Notes: generated from the sequence alone by a model not told the origin. Positions 45,327-54,250 are shown, numbered from the stretch's first letter. The stretch: 64,000 nucleotides of DNA from Paraburkholderia sp. (GCF_028283785.1 NZ_JAPWKB010000007.1:62001-126000), one strand, 5' to 3'. A program made the numbers and translations.

Positions 45327-46055
45327 TCAACCCGCTTCGGGCGGGGTGCCTTGCCATTGCCTGACGACGGATTTGACCCAGGCGTCCGGGTCTTTCATCA
45401 GATACGTCAACGTGCCGGTGCGGCTGGCGGGCAGGAAACACAGCGTGATCGAACTGACCGCGTTCTCCCACACGTAGACCGGCAAGGTGCCCAGCGCCGG
45501 CGAAGCGTGATCGGCCGTCTGCGACGCTTGCGCGCTCTGTCGCACGAGGTGCGGCGGCCCGTAGCGTTCGCCGAGTGCGTCGCGCAGATCCTCGGCCGTG
45601 ACCTCGTCGATCACGAACGAAATCTCGTAGAGCCGCAACGCGCTCTGACCGTCTTTGCGGGCGAAACGCAGCACGTGATCCTGTGCCGGCGTTCCGTCCA
45701 CGACGGCTTGCGAGACCGCCCAGCCATCCGACCCGCGATGGGCCCAGCGACACGCGACGACCATGCTTTCGCGCGCCTTCAGACGCATGCCGAGCGAACC
45801 GGCCAGCAGGTCGGTTTCGCAGACCGGCACGCTGCCCAGCGGCGTCGCGCGCACGGTCGAACCAGCGCGGAATTCGTCGAGCGTGATGCCCAGCGGAATG
45901 CCGCGAAACGCATACGGCGCATTCGCTGTATTCGACGCACTGGACGAAGCCGCCGCGCCGGTCGCGGACGATCCGGCTGTCGCGGCAACTGGCGCAAGCG
46001 CGGCGCAAAGGCCGGATAGCAAGGCCAGCGAACGGACGATCAGGTGCGGTTTCAT
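45327..46055 (-). CDS. Exported protein of unknown function
   Basis: This 242-residue protein has a signal peptide (about 1-27, ending ATA), a Ser/Ala-rich spacer and a mature domain starting near FRGIPLGITLDEFRA. The pattern of a short GITLxEF segment followed by three Cys residues recalls small periplasmic proteins, but I do not recognise it. It lies 92 bases upstream of the flgH-like gene on the same strand. Confidence 0.75.
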   Translation of the reverse strand: MKPHLIVRSLALLSGLCAALAPVAATAGSSATGAAASSSASNTANAPYAFRGIPLGITLDEFRAGSTVRATPLGSVPVCETDLLAGSLGMRLKARESMVVACRWAHRGSDGWAVSQAVVDGTPAQDHVLRFARKDGQSALRLYEISFVIDEVTAEDLRDALGERYGPPHLVRQSAQASQTADHASPALGTLPVYVWENAVSSITLCFLPASRTGTLTYLMKDPDAWVKSVVRQWQGTPPEAG

Positions 46056-46083
46056 ATCCAGTGCTCCGGATGGCGCAAATGCT

Positions 46084-46281
46084 TTAATCGATGATGTCGG
46101 CGCAGGCGTCGAACGGCGCCGAGGCTGCGTGCCCAACGACCGGCACGATCTTCACGGCGGCGGACGTAATCCGGCACGGCAACGCTGCGAGCGCGCAGCC
46201 ATCCAGCGGCAGCAACGCTGCGCCCAACGTCAGCCATGCGGCAGCACGAAGCAGGCGAGTAACAAAACGCGAATTCGACAC
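46084..46281 (-). CDS. Small predicted lipoprotein
   Basis: A 65-residue product with a Sec-type signal (RLLRAAAWLTLGAALLPL) and lipobox LDGC, so the mature part is about 37 residues and includes two Cys and the motif KIVPVVGHAASAPFDACADIID. Similar tiny lipoproteins with the closing APFDAxAD are seen in proteobacteria (DUF6726-like), function unknown. The start is GTG 46281 with a weak ribosome site. It lies 28 bases upstream of the exported protein gene. Confidence 0.7.
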   Translation of the reverse strand: MSNSRFVTRLLRAAAWLTLGAALLPLDGCALAALPCRITSAAVKIVPVVGHAASAPFDACADIID

Positions 46282-46296
46282 GACGGTCTCTTCTAG

Positions 46297-46470
46297 TCAG
46301 GCAGTGGTATTGATGCGATTGCCGATCATCGGGCTAATCGGCTTCGGCTCGGGTTCGGTCCGCGAATCGGGGATCCCGGGCATGGATGCGCCGGGATACG
46401 AACGGCCGAGCGGCGTGTTAAGACTGGTATTCGGCGTAGGGACCGAACCCACGGGGTTCTGAATCGTCAT
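46297..46470 (-). CDS. Small Pro/Ser-rich ORF (57 residues)
   Basis: An ATG at 46470 with GAGG 5 bases upstream opens a 57-residue frame (MTIQNPVGSVPTPNTSLNTP ...). The product is rich in Pro, Asn and Ser and ends GNRINTTA, with no signal peptide or membrane span. It lies 15 bases upstream of the small lipoprotein gene in the same direction, so it may begin this small minus-strand operon. Function unknown. Confidence 0.5.
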   Translation of the reverse strand: MTIQNPVGSVPTPNTSLNTPLGRSYPGASMPGIPDSRTEPEPKPISPMIGNRINTTA

Positions 46471-46906
46471 GTGAGCCTCGTTTGACGCTGTTTCGAAAAG
46501 TTGCCGCCGTCGCCGCGTGACAGATATTTCGCTTCGTCAGGACAGCGGAAAGTTCGTGCGGAATACGAGAACGGCTACAACATGACGAATCTTCGCGCTC
46601 CCCTGTTCGCTGCGATGCACGAAGCAAAGCGCGCTTTTCTACAGTGCTTACGAGGAGTTTCGAGGCATTTCTTTTTGGTGAGACTTCTTGCCCTGGGTGT
46701 TGCGCGGTAACAAAGAGGGTGGCATCCCGGTAAGGCATTAATGGTTTGTATTGCGAAAGATAGCAACGACCCTCTGTCGCATCGCCTTACGCAATAAGCC
46801 TCTCCGGGCGACCCGCCAAAAATCGGCGGCCGCGATGTATGGATGCGTAAGTAATAGTAAGAAAACGGATAGGCGAGCTTCAGAGACCCCAGTCTAAAAT
46901 TTGGAC
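46471..46906. other. Divergent intergenic region before the second response regulator
   Basis: A 436-base region, less GC-rich than its surroundings, separating the minus-strand lipoprotein group from the plus-strand two-component genes. The frame at 46501-46710 has no convincing ribosome site or family features. A TAAAAT box at 46895-46900 lies 6 bases before the ATG of the regulator, which would place transcription start at or next to the start codon. Confidence 0.5.
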
Positions 46907-47647
46907 ATGAATCCACAGGTCCTAATCGTTGACGACGACCCGGTCGTGCGCGATCTGCTTTGCAGGTTTTTGCAATCGAACGGCTTCGATGCGTCCGTGC
47001 TGCACGACGGCACACACTTGCAACGCCGGCTCGAACGCGAACGTCCGTCGGTTGTTGTGCTCGACATCATGATGCCGAACACCGACGGCCTGCGCGCGCT
47101 CACCGCGTTGCGCGCCGCCGGTGACGACATCCCGGTCATCTTCGTTACCGCACGCGGTACGGTGGCGGATCGCATCGTCGGTCTGTCGCTCGGCGCAGAC
47201 GACTACCTGACGAAGCCGTTCGATCCGCGCGAGTTGCTCGCGCGCATCCAGACGGTGCTTCGCCGGCGTGGTCCGTCGACGACGAGCGCGCCCGAAGCGC
47301 GCAAGCCGTACAAGTTCGGTCCGTTCGAACTCGACTTCGCAACCCGCACGCTGTCGCGCGACGACACGCGTCTGGCGTTGCGCGATAGCGAATTCGCGCT
47401 GCTGAAGATCTTCGTCAATAACCCGTACAAGGTGCTGTCGCGCGTGCTGATTCACGATCTCGTGCATCGCGACAATCTCGCCTTCCGCGACCGTAGCCTC
47501 GACGTGCCGATCTGGCGTCTGCGCCGCGTGATCGAGGACGATCCGTCCAATCCGTGTTACGTGCAGACGGTGCGCGGCAAGGGTTACGTGTTCGTCCCCG
47601 ACGCCGACGGCACGCCCTTCACGCCCGGAGCCGCGCCCGACGCATGA
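46907..47647 (+). CDS. OmpR-family response regulator (partner of the adjacent kinase)
   Basis: This 246-residue regulator has a receiver with Asp53 (VLDIMMPNTDG), FVTARGTVADRIVG and the Lys in LTKPFDPREL, and a winged-helix domain with RDRSLDVPIWRLRRVIEDD. It is closely related to the regulator at 43716. ATG 46907 is preferred over TTG 46901; no Shine-Dalgarno site precedes it. The stop overlaps the kinase start (ATGA), so the two form a classical pair. Confidence 0.94.
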   Translation: MNPQVLIVDDDPVVRDLLCRFLQSNGFDASVLHDGTHLQRRLERERPSVVVLDIMMPNTDGLRALTALRAAGDDIPVIFVTARGTVADRIVGLSLGADDYLTKPFDPRELLARIQTVLRRRGPSTTSAPEARKPYKFGPFELDFATRTLSRDDTRLALRDSEFALLKIFVNNPYKVLSRVLIHDLVHRDNLAFRDRSLDVPIWRLRRVIEDDPSNPCYVQTVRGKGYVFVPDADGTPFTPGAAPDA

Positions 47648-48960
47648 GGAATCCGTTGAACACGCTGTTCGGCAGAATGGCGTTGCTGTCGACGGCCGTG
47701 CTGTTCGCGATTCAGGCAGGCTGGTTCGTGATGGTGGTGGTGCAACCGCCGCGTCATGAAGTCGACGGCTTTGCGCGCGGCGTGATGCTCGCGCTGCAAG
47801 CCGTGAACGGAGAGCCGGTCAGAGGCACCGAACTCGCACCCGCGTTGCGCGTGCATCTCGTGCCGACGTGGAACATGCCGTCCACGATCCGTCTGCGCCC
47901 GCCGATCGACAAACCGCTGATCGAATTGACGCGTCAGCTCGCCAACAACCTGCCGCCCGGCACCCGCATCTCCGTGGACGATTCGCGTCCTCCACGGCTT
48001 TGGGTGTTGTATCCGGGCAAGTCGATGTGGGTCGTGGTGCCGGTCGATGTGCCGCCGCGCCCGCGCTTCATCATCGAAGCCGTGTCGATGCTCGCCGCTG
48101 CGCTGATCCTCTCGCTATTTGCCGTCTGGCAAATGCAGCGACCGCTTTCGCGCGTCGCCGATGCCGCGCGCGCGTTCGGTTCGGGCGCGCGTCCGGAACC
48201 GGTGGACGTCCACGGGCCGCGCGAGTTGCGCGATCTGATCGGTTCGTTCAACGACATGATGCGGCGCATCAACGAAGCCGGCGACGACCAGGCGGTGATG
48301 CTGGCCGGCGTCGCACACGATCTGAAAGCGCCGCTGACGCGGATGAAATTGCGGGCGACCGTGCTGGTCGCGGAAAACGAACGCGCCGGGCTGATTCGCG
48401 ACGTCGATTCGTTGACCAATATCGTCCAGCAGTTTCTCGAATTCGCCGGACAGGCCGCCGATGCCGGTGCGCCCGTCGAAGTGGAAGAGTTTCTGCGCGA
48501 GCAGTTTTCGTCGTCGCTGGAAGTGTCGGACGAACACGCGATGCCCGCCGACGCGCCGCTCCCCGACGCCGACGAACCGCCGCTGTTCACGCTCGATCTT
48601 CGAGCCGGGCCGCAATTCACATTGCCCCGCACGTTGCTCGACCGGCTGGTGACGAATCTGGTGGATAACGCGCTCGAACACGGCGCGCCGCCCGTCGACA
48701 TCACCACGTTGCGCGACGACGATCACTGGGTGATCTGCGTGCGCGATCACGGCGGCGGCATTCCGCCCGACCGGATCGCCGCGGCGATGAAACCGTTCGT
48801 GCGGCTCGATGCGGCGCGTGGCGGCGAAGGACACTGCGGACTGGGACTCGCGATCGTCGCGCGTCTTGCACACGATCGCGGCGGACGCTGCGACGTCGAC
48901 AATCATCCGGATGGCGGTTTGCGAATCCGGATCGCGTTGCCGGTCGCGCGCGCCGACTGA
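47644..48960 (+). CDS. Sensor histidine kinase (EnvZ-like)
   Basis: This 438-residue kinase has two membrane spans (about 13-34 and 143-163) around a periplasmic region of ~108 residues, then a HAMP domain (about 164-216), the H-box VAHDLKAPLTRMKLR with His225, and an ATP-binding domain with NLVDNALEHG, DHGGGIPPD and GLGLAIVARL. It should phosphorylate the overlapping regulator and perhaps its twin at 43716. The N-terminal signal domain is of unknown type, so the stimulus is unknown. Confidence 0.94.
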   Translation: MRNPLNTLFGRMALLSTAVLFAIQAGWFVMVVVQPPRHEVDGFARGVMLALQAVNGEPVRGTELAPALRVHLVPTWNMPSTIRLRPPIDKPLIELTRQLANNLPPGTRISVDDSRPPRLWVLYPGKSMWVVVPVDVPPRPRFIIEAVSMLAAALILSLFAVWQMQRPLSRVADAARAFGSGARPEPVDVHGPRELRDLIGSFNDMMRRINEAGDDQAVMLAGVAHDLKAPLTRMKLRATVLVAENERAGLIRDVDSLTNIVQQFLEFAGQAADAGAPVEVEEFLREQFSSSLEVSDEHAMPADAPLPDADEPPLFTLDLRAGPQFTLPRTLLDRLVTNLVDNALEHGAPPVDITTLRDDDHWVICVRDHGGGIPPDRIAAAMKPFVRLDAARGGEGHCGLGLAIVARLAHDRGGRCDVDNHPDGGLRIRIALPVARAD

Positions 48961-49082
48961 TTGCGGCGCGGCCACGTCCGGCCGCGCCTTCTCTTCCCGA
49001 CTACGCAAAAGGCGTAACGCGCCGCGACGCGATGACGCATCGCGCGCACTTACGCTACCTTACAGCTCGATTTTTATCGGAT

Positions 49083-49165
49083 GAGACGACCTATAGTTCG
49101 TCTCGGCAACCTCGATGCCGCCCTTTCTGGTCCGCCTGCAAATGTGGGGCGGACTGTTTTTTTTT
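49083..49165 (+). terminator. Hairpin plus intrinsic terminator downstream of the kinase
   Basis: A first hairpin (GAGACGA/TCGTCTC, 49083-49104) is followed by a terminator: stem GTCCGCC/GGCGGAC (49130-49136 with 49148-49154) and nine T residues (49157-49165). It lies 120-200 bases after the kinase stop. It ends the two-component transcript and may also be the 3' end of a small RNA. Confidence 0.8.
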
Positions 49166-49194
49166 GGGGCGCCCGAACGGGGCGCAAACGGGTA

Positions 49195-50169
49195 TCAGCC
49201 GACCAGTCGCGCGCGCAGCGTGTCGATGGTAGATTGGGACAGACCGAGTCCGTCGGTCAGATAGCTTTGCATCGTGCCGAAGCTGGCCTGCACCTGATCG
49301 AAACCCGCCTGAAGAATGCTGTCCTGCACGCCGAAGATCGGCGCTGTGGCTTGCGCGGCGGCTTCGCCGCGTTGCGCCTCGATCTCCGCGACGTGCGCCT
49401 TGATGGATTGCGACGAATAGACATTCGTCAGCAGATAGTCCTGCATGATCACTTCGAACGGCACGTTGGCGATGCTCAGCAGCACCGCCGCCACCCAGCC
49501 CGCGCGATCCTTTCCTGCCTGCGAGTGAATCAGCTGCGTACCCGGCGTGTTCGCCAGTTGCGTCAGCAGTGCGCCGAAGTTGGCCCGCTGCTTCGGATCG
49601 GTCACGTAGTGCCGCTCCTGCTCTTCCATCGCCGCGATCACGTTGCCCTGCATGTCGCCGTTCAAGTAACAGCTCATCGGCGCATCGGCGCTGCCCGTCA
49701 CGTTGATGTTCGTATAAGCCGCGCCGACCGGCATCACGTCTTGCGTATGCGAGACTTCGGCGGGTGTGCGCAGGTCGTAGATCATCGCGATGCCGAGCGC
49801 ATTGAGCGTGGCTTCGTCGGCCTGGCTCAAGGTCAGCACGTTCGAGCGATAGAACGCGCCGCGCACCACCTGCTTGCCGTCGACGGTCGGATAACCGGCT
49901 GCCGCGCCGCCGATATCGCGGAAGTTATCCACCGACGACAGTCTTGCCGTCGGCTTCGCATCGGAGCCGACACCGCCGCCGCATGCGGACAGCAAACTGC
50001 TGCCCAGACCCGACATCAGCATGACGCTCGCCGAGCCTTTCAGGAACGCGCGACGCGAACCCGAAACCGCACGGGGTGCATCCACGTGCACATTTCCGTG
50101 CAGGTTTGCGACCGATGCCGCACTACGGGCACCGCCGAAAGGCAAACTGATTTTCTCGGTGAAATTCAT
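49195..50169 (-). CDS. Tat-exported tyrosine phosphatase-like lipoprotein without catalytic Cys
   Basis: This 324-residue protein has a twin-arginine signal SRRAFLKGSA (38-47) and a lipobox LLSAC (Cys63). Its domain is that of the protein-tyrosine/serine phosphatase family 3: NFRDIGG (82-88), RSNVLTLSQADEATL and YDLRTPAEV. The P-loop, normally His-Cys-x5-Arg, reads HSQAGKDRAG (215-224), so Ser216 replaces the nucleophile. It is probably a pseudoenzyme or an unusual phosphatase. Export by Tat suggests it folds before leaving the cytoplasm. Confidence 0.88.
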   Translation of the reverse strand: MNFTEKISLPFGGARSAASVANLHGNVHVDAPRAVSGSRRAFLKGSASVMLMSGLGSSLLSACGGGVGSDAKPTARLSSVDNFRDIGGAAAGYPTVDGKQVVRGAFYRSNVLTLSQADEATLNALGIAMIYDLRTPAEVSHTQDVMPVGAAYTNINVTGSADAPMSCYLNGDMQGNVIAAMEEQERHYVTDPKQRANFGALLTQLANTPGTQLIHSQAGKDRAGWVAAVLLSIANVPFEVIMQDYLLTNVYSSQSIKAHVAEIEAQRGEAAAQATAPIFGVQDSILQAGFDQVQASFGTMQSYLTDGLGLSQSTIDTLRARLVG

Positions 50170-50588
50170 TGAGTGTCTTGGTAAGGCGCCCACCGCGCGG
50201 GATGGCACTAAATTGCGTGGAGGCGGCCCCACTGGGGCGGCTCGGGCGTCGACGACGAAGCGCGACCGCGCGAGTGTAACGGACGATAATTTTTACGGGG
50301 TTACACGGTAGTAATCAGTAAGGAACAGAAATCGATTGCCCCGCCTTTGGGCATACCCATTCTACTGATGATTTCATTGAGTTTTTTGAATTTTCCAGCG
50401 GACCGCGTCAGAGCATCCGCAAGCCGTTTCGGGCTGTTTTCCACGTTTTTTTCGGGCTGGTTCGATGCCCTGTGCCACCCGTAAAATACGGGCCAGTATC
50501 CGGCGCGTCGAGCGCCGCACGACTACTCAATATTTCTTACACGAACTAGACACCGCGCGAGCGTCGTAACACGATCCCCGGAGACAGG
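50170..50588. other. Divergent intergenic region before the MFS gene
   Basis: A 419-base region between divergent genes, with AT-rich patches around 50290-50400. A small palindrome CCCGTA-AAA-TACGGG (50478-50492) lies about 100 bases before the MFS start and could be an operator. No ORF with a ribosome site is seen. Confidence 0.5.
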
Positions 50589-51848
50589 ATGGCGTCATTT
50601 CAGTGGTTCACGGAGTTGACAACCCGCGAGCGCCGCACGCTCTACGCAGGCTTTGGCGGTTACGCAGTCGACGCGTTCGACTTCATGATCTACTCGTTTC
50701 TGATTCCTACGCTAATCGCCACGTGGGGAATGACCAGGAGCGAAGCCGGGATGATCGCCACCAGTTCGCTGATCTCGTCGGCGATCGGCGGATGGCTGGC
50801 CGGCATTCTCGCCGACCGTTACGGCCGGGTCCGCGTGCTGCAATGGACCATCGCCACCTTCGCCCTCTTCACCTGTCTGTCCGGCTTCACCCATTCGTTC
50901 TGGCAATTGCTGACCACCCGCACGCTGCAAGGGATCGGTTTCGGCGGAGAGTGGTCGGTGGTGACGATCATGATGGCCGAGACGATCCGTTCGCCGCAGC
51001 ATCGCGCGAAGGCGGTCGGCACGGTGCAGAGCAGCTGGTCGGTCGGCTGGGCGGCGGCGGCCATTCTGTACTGGGCGTTCTTCGCGCTGTTGCCCGAACA
51101 ATACGCATGGCGCGCGTGCTTCTGGATCGGCCTGTTGCCCGCGCTGTGGATCATCTATATCCGCCGCAACGTCAGCGATCCCGAGATTTATCTGACTACG
51201 CGCCGCGCCCGCGACAGCGGCCTCGACACCTCGCACTTCCTGCAGATCTTTAGCGGCCCGCACCTGAAGACGACGATCCTCGGCAGCGTGTTGTGCACCG
51301 GGATGCTCGGCGGCTATTACGCGATCACCACCTGGCTGCCCACGTATCTGAAGACGGTGCGTCACCTGTCGGTGTTCAACACCAGCGGCTATCTGATCGT
51401 GCTGATCGTCGGGTCGTTCACCGGTTATATCGTCGGCGCGATTCTCTGCGACAAGATCGGCCGGCGCGCGTCGTTCATGCTGTTCGCGATCGGGTCGTTC
51501 GTCCTCGGCATGGCCTACACGATGCTGCCCATCACCGACAACGCGATGCTGCTGCTCGGCTTTCCGCTCGGCATCGTCGTGCAGGGTATTTTCGCGGGCG
51601 TCGGCGCGTATCTGTCCGAGCTGTATCCGAATGCGATTCGCGGCTCGGGGCAAGGCTTTTGCTACAACCTCGGGCGTGGACTCGGCTCGTTCTTCCCGAT
51701 TCTCGTCGGCACCTTCGCGCAGCAGATGGCGCTCGTGAAGGCGATGGGGATCGTGGCCGGCGCGGGATATCTGCTGGTGATCGTCGCGGCCTTATGTCTG
51801 CCGGAGACAAAGGGCAAATCGCTGTCGGCGACGGCGCAAGCGTCGTGA
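50589..51848 (+). CDS. MFS transporter, sugar/aromatic acid-proton symporter type
   Basis: This 419-residue protein has 12 spans and the MFS loop motifs GWLAGILADRYGRVRVLQW (loop 2-3) and CDKIGRRASFMLF (loop 8-9). The start AGFGGYAVDAFDFMIYSFLIPTL with the D-x-F-D-x-M motif resembles the metabolite-proton symporters of aromatic and organic acids. GGAG precedes ATG 50589. It is followed, after 166 bases, by a D-amino-acid dehydrogenase gene on the same strand, hinting at amino or organic acid uptake, but the substrate is not proven. Confidence 0.88.
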   Translation: MASFQWFTELTTRERRTLYAGFGGYAVDAFDFMIYSFLIPTLIATWGMTRSEAGMIATSSLISSAIGGWLAGILADRYGRVRVLQWTIATFALFTCLSGFTHSFWQLLTTRTLQGIGFGGEWSVVTIMMAETIRSPQHRAKAVGTVQSSWSVGWAAAAILYWAFFALLPEQYAWRACFWIGLLPALWIIYIRRNVSDPEIYLTTRRARDSGLDTSHFLQIFSGPHLKTTILGSVLCTGMLGGYYAITTWLPTYLKTVRHLSVFNTSGYLIVLIVGSFTGYIVGAILCDKIGRRASFMLFAIGSFVLGMAYTMLPITDNAMLLLGFPLGIVVQGIFAGVGAYLSELYPNAIRGSGQGFCYNLGRGLGSFFPILVGTFAQQMALVKAMGIVAGAGYLLVIVAALCLPETKGKSLSATAQAS

Positions 51849-52014
51849 CGCCGCCGCGTCGCGAGCGCGGGCCGATGCGCGCTTCGATGCACGCACGGGC
51901 GTCAGCAGCAATAATGCGGGCTTTCGTCCGACGGTTGATTCACGCATTCCGACGCGCGCCGGACGATACCGTCATCCACGCGGCACTCGCGGCTCTACCC
52001 GAGGCAGTACCCAC

Positions 52015-53298
52015 ATGAAAACGATCGTTCTCGGCGGCGGTGTGATCGGCGTCGCCACCGCCTTCTACCTGCGCGCGAACGGCTGCGACGTGACCGTCAT
52101 CGAGCGCGAACCGGATGTCGCGCTCGGCACGAGCTTCGGCAACGCCGGGGTGATCGCGCCGGGCTACGTAACGCCGTGGGCTGCGCCGGGAATGCCCGCC
52201 AAGATCCTGAAATATCTGTTCAAGCCGGCCTCGCCGCTGATCTTCCGTCCCACCTTCGATCCCGCGCAATGGCGCTGGATCTCGCGGTGGCTGCGCGAAT
52301 GCGATCTCGAACGGTTTCGCGTCAACAAGCAACGGATGCAGCGCGTCGCGTATTACAGCCGCTCGTGTCTGCACGAGTTCCGCGGCCGGTATCCGTTCGA
52401 TTACGGCCGCAGCAAAGGCTATCTGCAACTGTTTCGCAGCGAGTACGACGTCGAGCTCGCGCAACCGGCGCTGGAGGTGTTGCGCGACGCGGGCATCGCG
52501 CATCGCGAAGTCAGCGCCGCGCAATGCGTCGAGATCGAACCCGGCTTGCGCTGGGCGCGTCAGACGCCGCTCGCCGGACTGTATCTGCCCGACGACGAAG
52601 CCGGCGACTGCGCGCGCTTCACCCGCGAGCTGCGCGCGATCTGCGAAACCAACGGCGTGCAGTTCCGCTTCGACACGCACATCGCCGCGCTCGATATCGA
52701 AGGCGGCGCCGTGCGCGGCGTGCGGGTGCAGGACACGCTGGACAGCACACGCGCCGAAGAAACGTTGACCGCCGACGCGGTGATCGTCGCGCTCGGCGTC
52801 GATAGCGCGGACCTGCTCGCGCCGCTCGGCGTGAAAGTGCCGCTGTATCCGGTCAAGGGCTATTCGGCGACGCTGCCGATCGTCGATGACGAGAAAGCGC
52901 CGCGCGCCGCGCTGATGGACGAATCGCTGAAAACGGCGATCACGCGCTTCGGTCCGAATCTGCGCGTGGCGGGCACGGCGGAACTCGGCAACCGTCGCTC
53001 GACGCTGCGCGAGCAGGCGTTGCAGACACTGCTGAAGGTGTTGACCGACTGGTTTCCTCACGCGGCGCAGTCGTCGTCCGCGCATTTCTGGGTCGGCCGC
53101 CGCCCGATGACGCCCGACGGCGCGCCGTTGCTCGGCGCATCGGGTGTCGGCAATCTGTGGCTGAACGTCGGGCACGGATCGACCGGCTGGGCGATGTCGA
53201 TGGGTTCGGGCAAGGTCGTCGCCGATCTGGTCGCGCACAGGAAGCCCGAAATCGATCTCGACGGACTGACGGTCGAACGTTACCGGCGGCGCAGCTAG
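52015..53298 (+). CDS. dadA: D-amino acid dehydrogenase small subunit-like FAD enzyme
   Basis: This 427-residue flavoprotein starts with the dinucleotide motif VLGGGVIGVATAFYL and the DadA pattern GTSFGNAGVIAPGYVTPWAAPG. The C-terminal part has WVGRRPMTPDGAPLLG and NVGHGSTGWAMSMGSGK. DadA oxidises D-alanine and other D-amino acids to 2-oxo acids and passes electrons to the quinone pool. Burkholderiales often carry several DadA paralogues, so this could be a relative with another substrate. No alanine racemase gene is adjacent. Confidence 0.85.
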   Translation: MKTIVLGGGVIGVATAFYLRANGCDVTVIEREPDVALGTSFGNAGVIAPGYVTPWAAPGMPAKILKYLFKPASPLIFRPTFDPAQWRWISRWLRECDLERFRVNKQRMQRVAYYSRSCLHEFRGRYPFDYGRSKGYLQLFRSEYDVELAQPALEVLRDAGIAHREVSAAQCVEIEPGLRWARQTPLAGLYLPDDEAGDCARFTRELRAICETNGVQFRFDTHIAALDIEGGAVRGVRVQDTLDSTRAEETLTADAVIVALGVDSADLLAPLGVKVPLYPVKGYSATLPIVDDEKAPRAALMDESLKTAITRFGPNLRVAGTAELGNRRSTLREQALQTLLKVLTDWFPHAAQSSSAHFWVGRRPMTPDGAPLLGASGVGNLWLNVGHGSTGWAMSMGSGKVVADLVAHRKPEIDLDGLTVERYRRRS

Positions 53299-53311
53299 CG
53301 GTTGCGCGCGC

Positions 53312-54250
53312 CTAGCGGCTGTTCAGCAATTGATGCACGAGATCGTCGGAGACGTAGTGCGGTCCGTCGAACAGGTACACGCGATACCCTTCATACGTGT
53401 CCAGTTGCGGCTTCAGCTCATCGACGCTCGCGGCGCGAAAGCCGCCGCCCTGCTTCGGCCGGAATGCTTCGGCGATGATCCTGACGCGGTTGCGCCCAAG
53501 CTTCGCCGATAGCTGGTCCGCATACTGACGCGCGATTCGCGGCTCGCGTGCATAGACGCCGCAGCCGTCCTGCAGGAACACGCCGACATCGCGCGGCAAC
53601 CACGTATCGAGCCAATCCGCGAGCGCCGCGCCGCCGACGTTCGCGCGATCGTAGACGCTGATCCACAACGGACGCGGCAAACTCGCCAGCAGCGCGCGCA
53701 GCGTGTCGGCGTCTTTCCACGTCGGGTCGATTTCGACCGGGAAATACCAGCCGGTGATATGAACCGGCGGCCGTGCCGCCGCGAGCGATACCGACTCCGC
53801 GATCAGCTGCGCCGCGCCCGCCCGCGCCGACGCTTCGTCGAACCGGCCCGCCAGCCCGACGATCACATCGCGCGCCCACGGCTCGCGCGCGATCCGCGTC
53901 CAGTCCGGCTGACGCGCGGCGCGTGGCATGCCGGTCGCGGGCACGAAAGCGACGCCGTCCACCGCGGTCCATTGCACCAGCAGATCGCGCACGCCGAGCT
54001 GATCCCAGATGCCGTGTGGATTGGCGTGGTCGTTGTCCGGTTGCCAGACGACGCCTTCCGCGAGCGGCTGACGCGTGCGAACCGCCGACGCAGCTTGCGG
54101 GGCTTGCGTGGCTTGTGTGACGTCAGCGGCTTGGGCCACGTCCGTCGCGAATGCAGCGAATGTCGTGAACGTCAGCGCGAGCGCGGCCACCGCGCCGAGT
54201 GCGAATCGGCGGATCGGACGTGAACCCGGATCGAGCGGAGGACGGATCAT
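53312..54250 (-). CDS. Exported protein downstream of nfrA-like gene (possible TIM-barrel hydrolase, DUF4434-like)
   Basis: This 312-residue protein has a signal peptide or anchor (about 14-41) and a mature domain with GIWDQLGVRDLLVQWTAVDG, HITGWYFPVEIDPTW and DVGVFLQDGCGVYARE. The recurring strand-ending acidic residues suggest a glycoside hydrolase-like barrel, but no family is certain. It lies 55 bases after the nfrA-like gene on the same strand. It may trim or process the polymer made by the locus; that is inferred from position only. Confidence 0.65.
   Translation of the reverse strand: MIRPPLDPGSRPIRRFALGAVAALALTFTTFAAFATDVAQAADVTQATQAPQAASAVRTRQPLAEGVVWQPDNDHANPHGIWDQLGVRDLLVQWTAVDGVAFVPATGMPRAARQPDWTRIAREPWARDVIVGLAGRFDEASARAGAAQLIAESVSLAAARPPVHITGWYFPVEIDPTWKDADTLRALLASLPRPLWISVYDRANVGGAALADWLDTWLPRDVGVFLQDGCGVYAREPRIARQYADQLSAKLGRNRVRIIAEAFRPKQGGGFRAASVDELKPQLDTYEGYRVYLFDGPHYVSDDLVHQLLNSR

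Noticed and set aside
46501..46710. 69-codon plus-strand frame before the second response regulator
   Set aside because: No convincing ribosome site and no recognisable feature; the stretch is more likely regulatory DNA.
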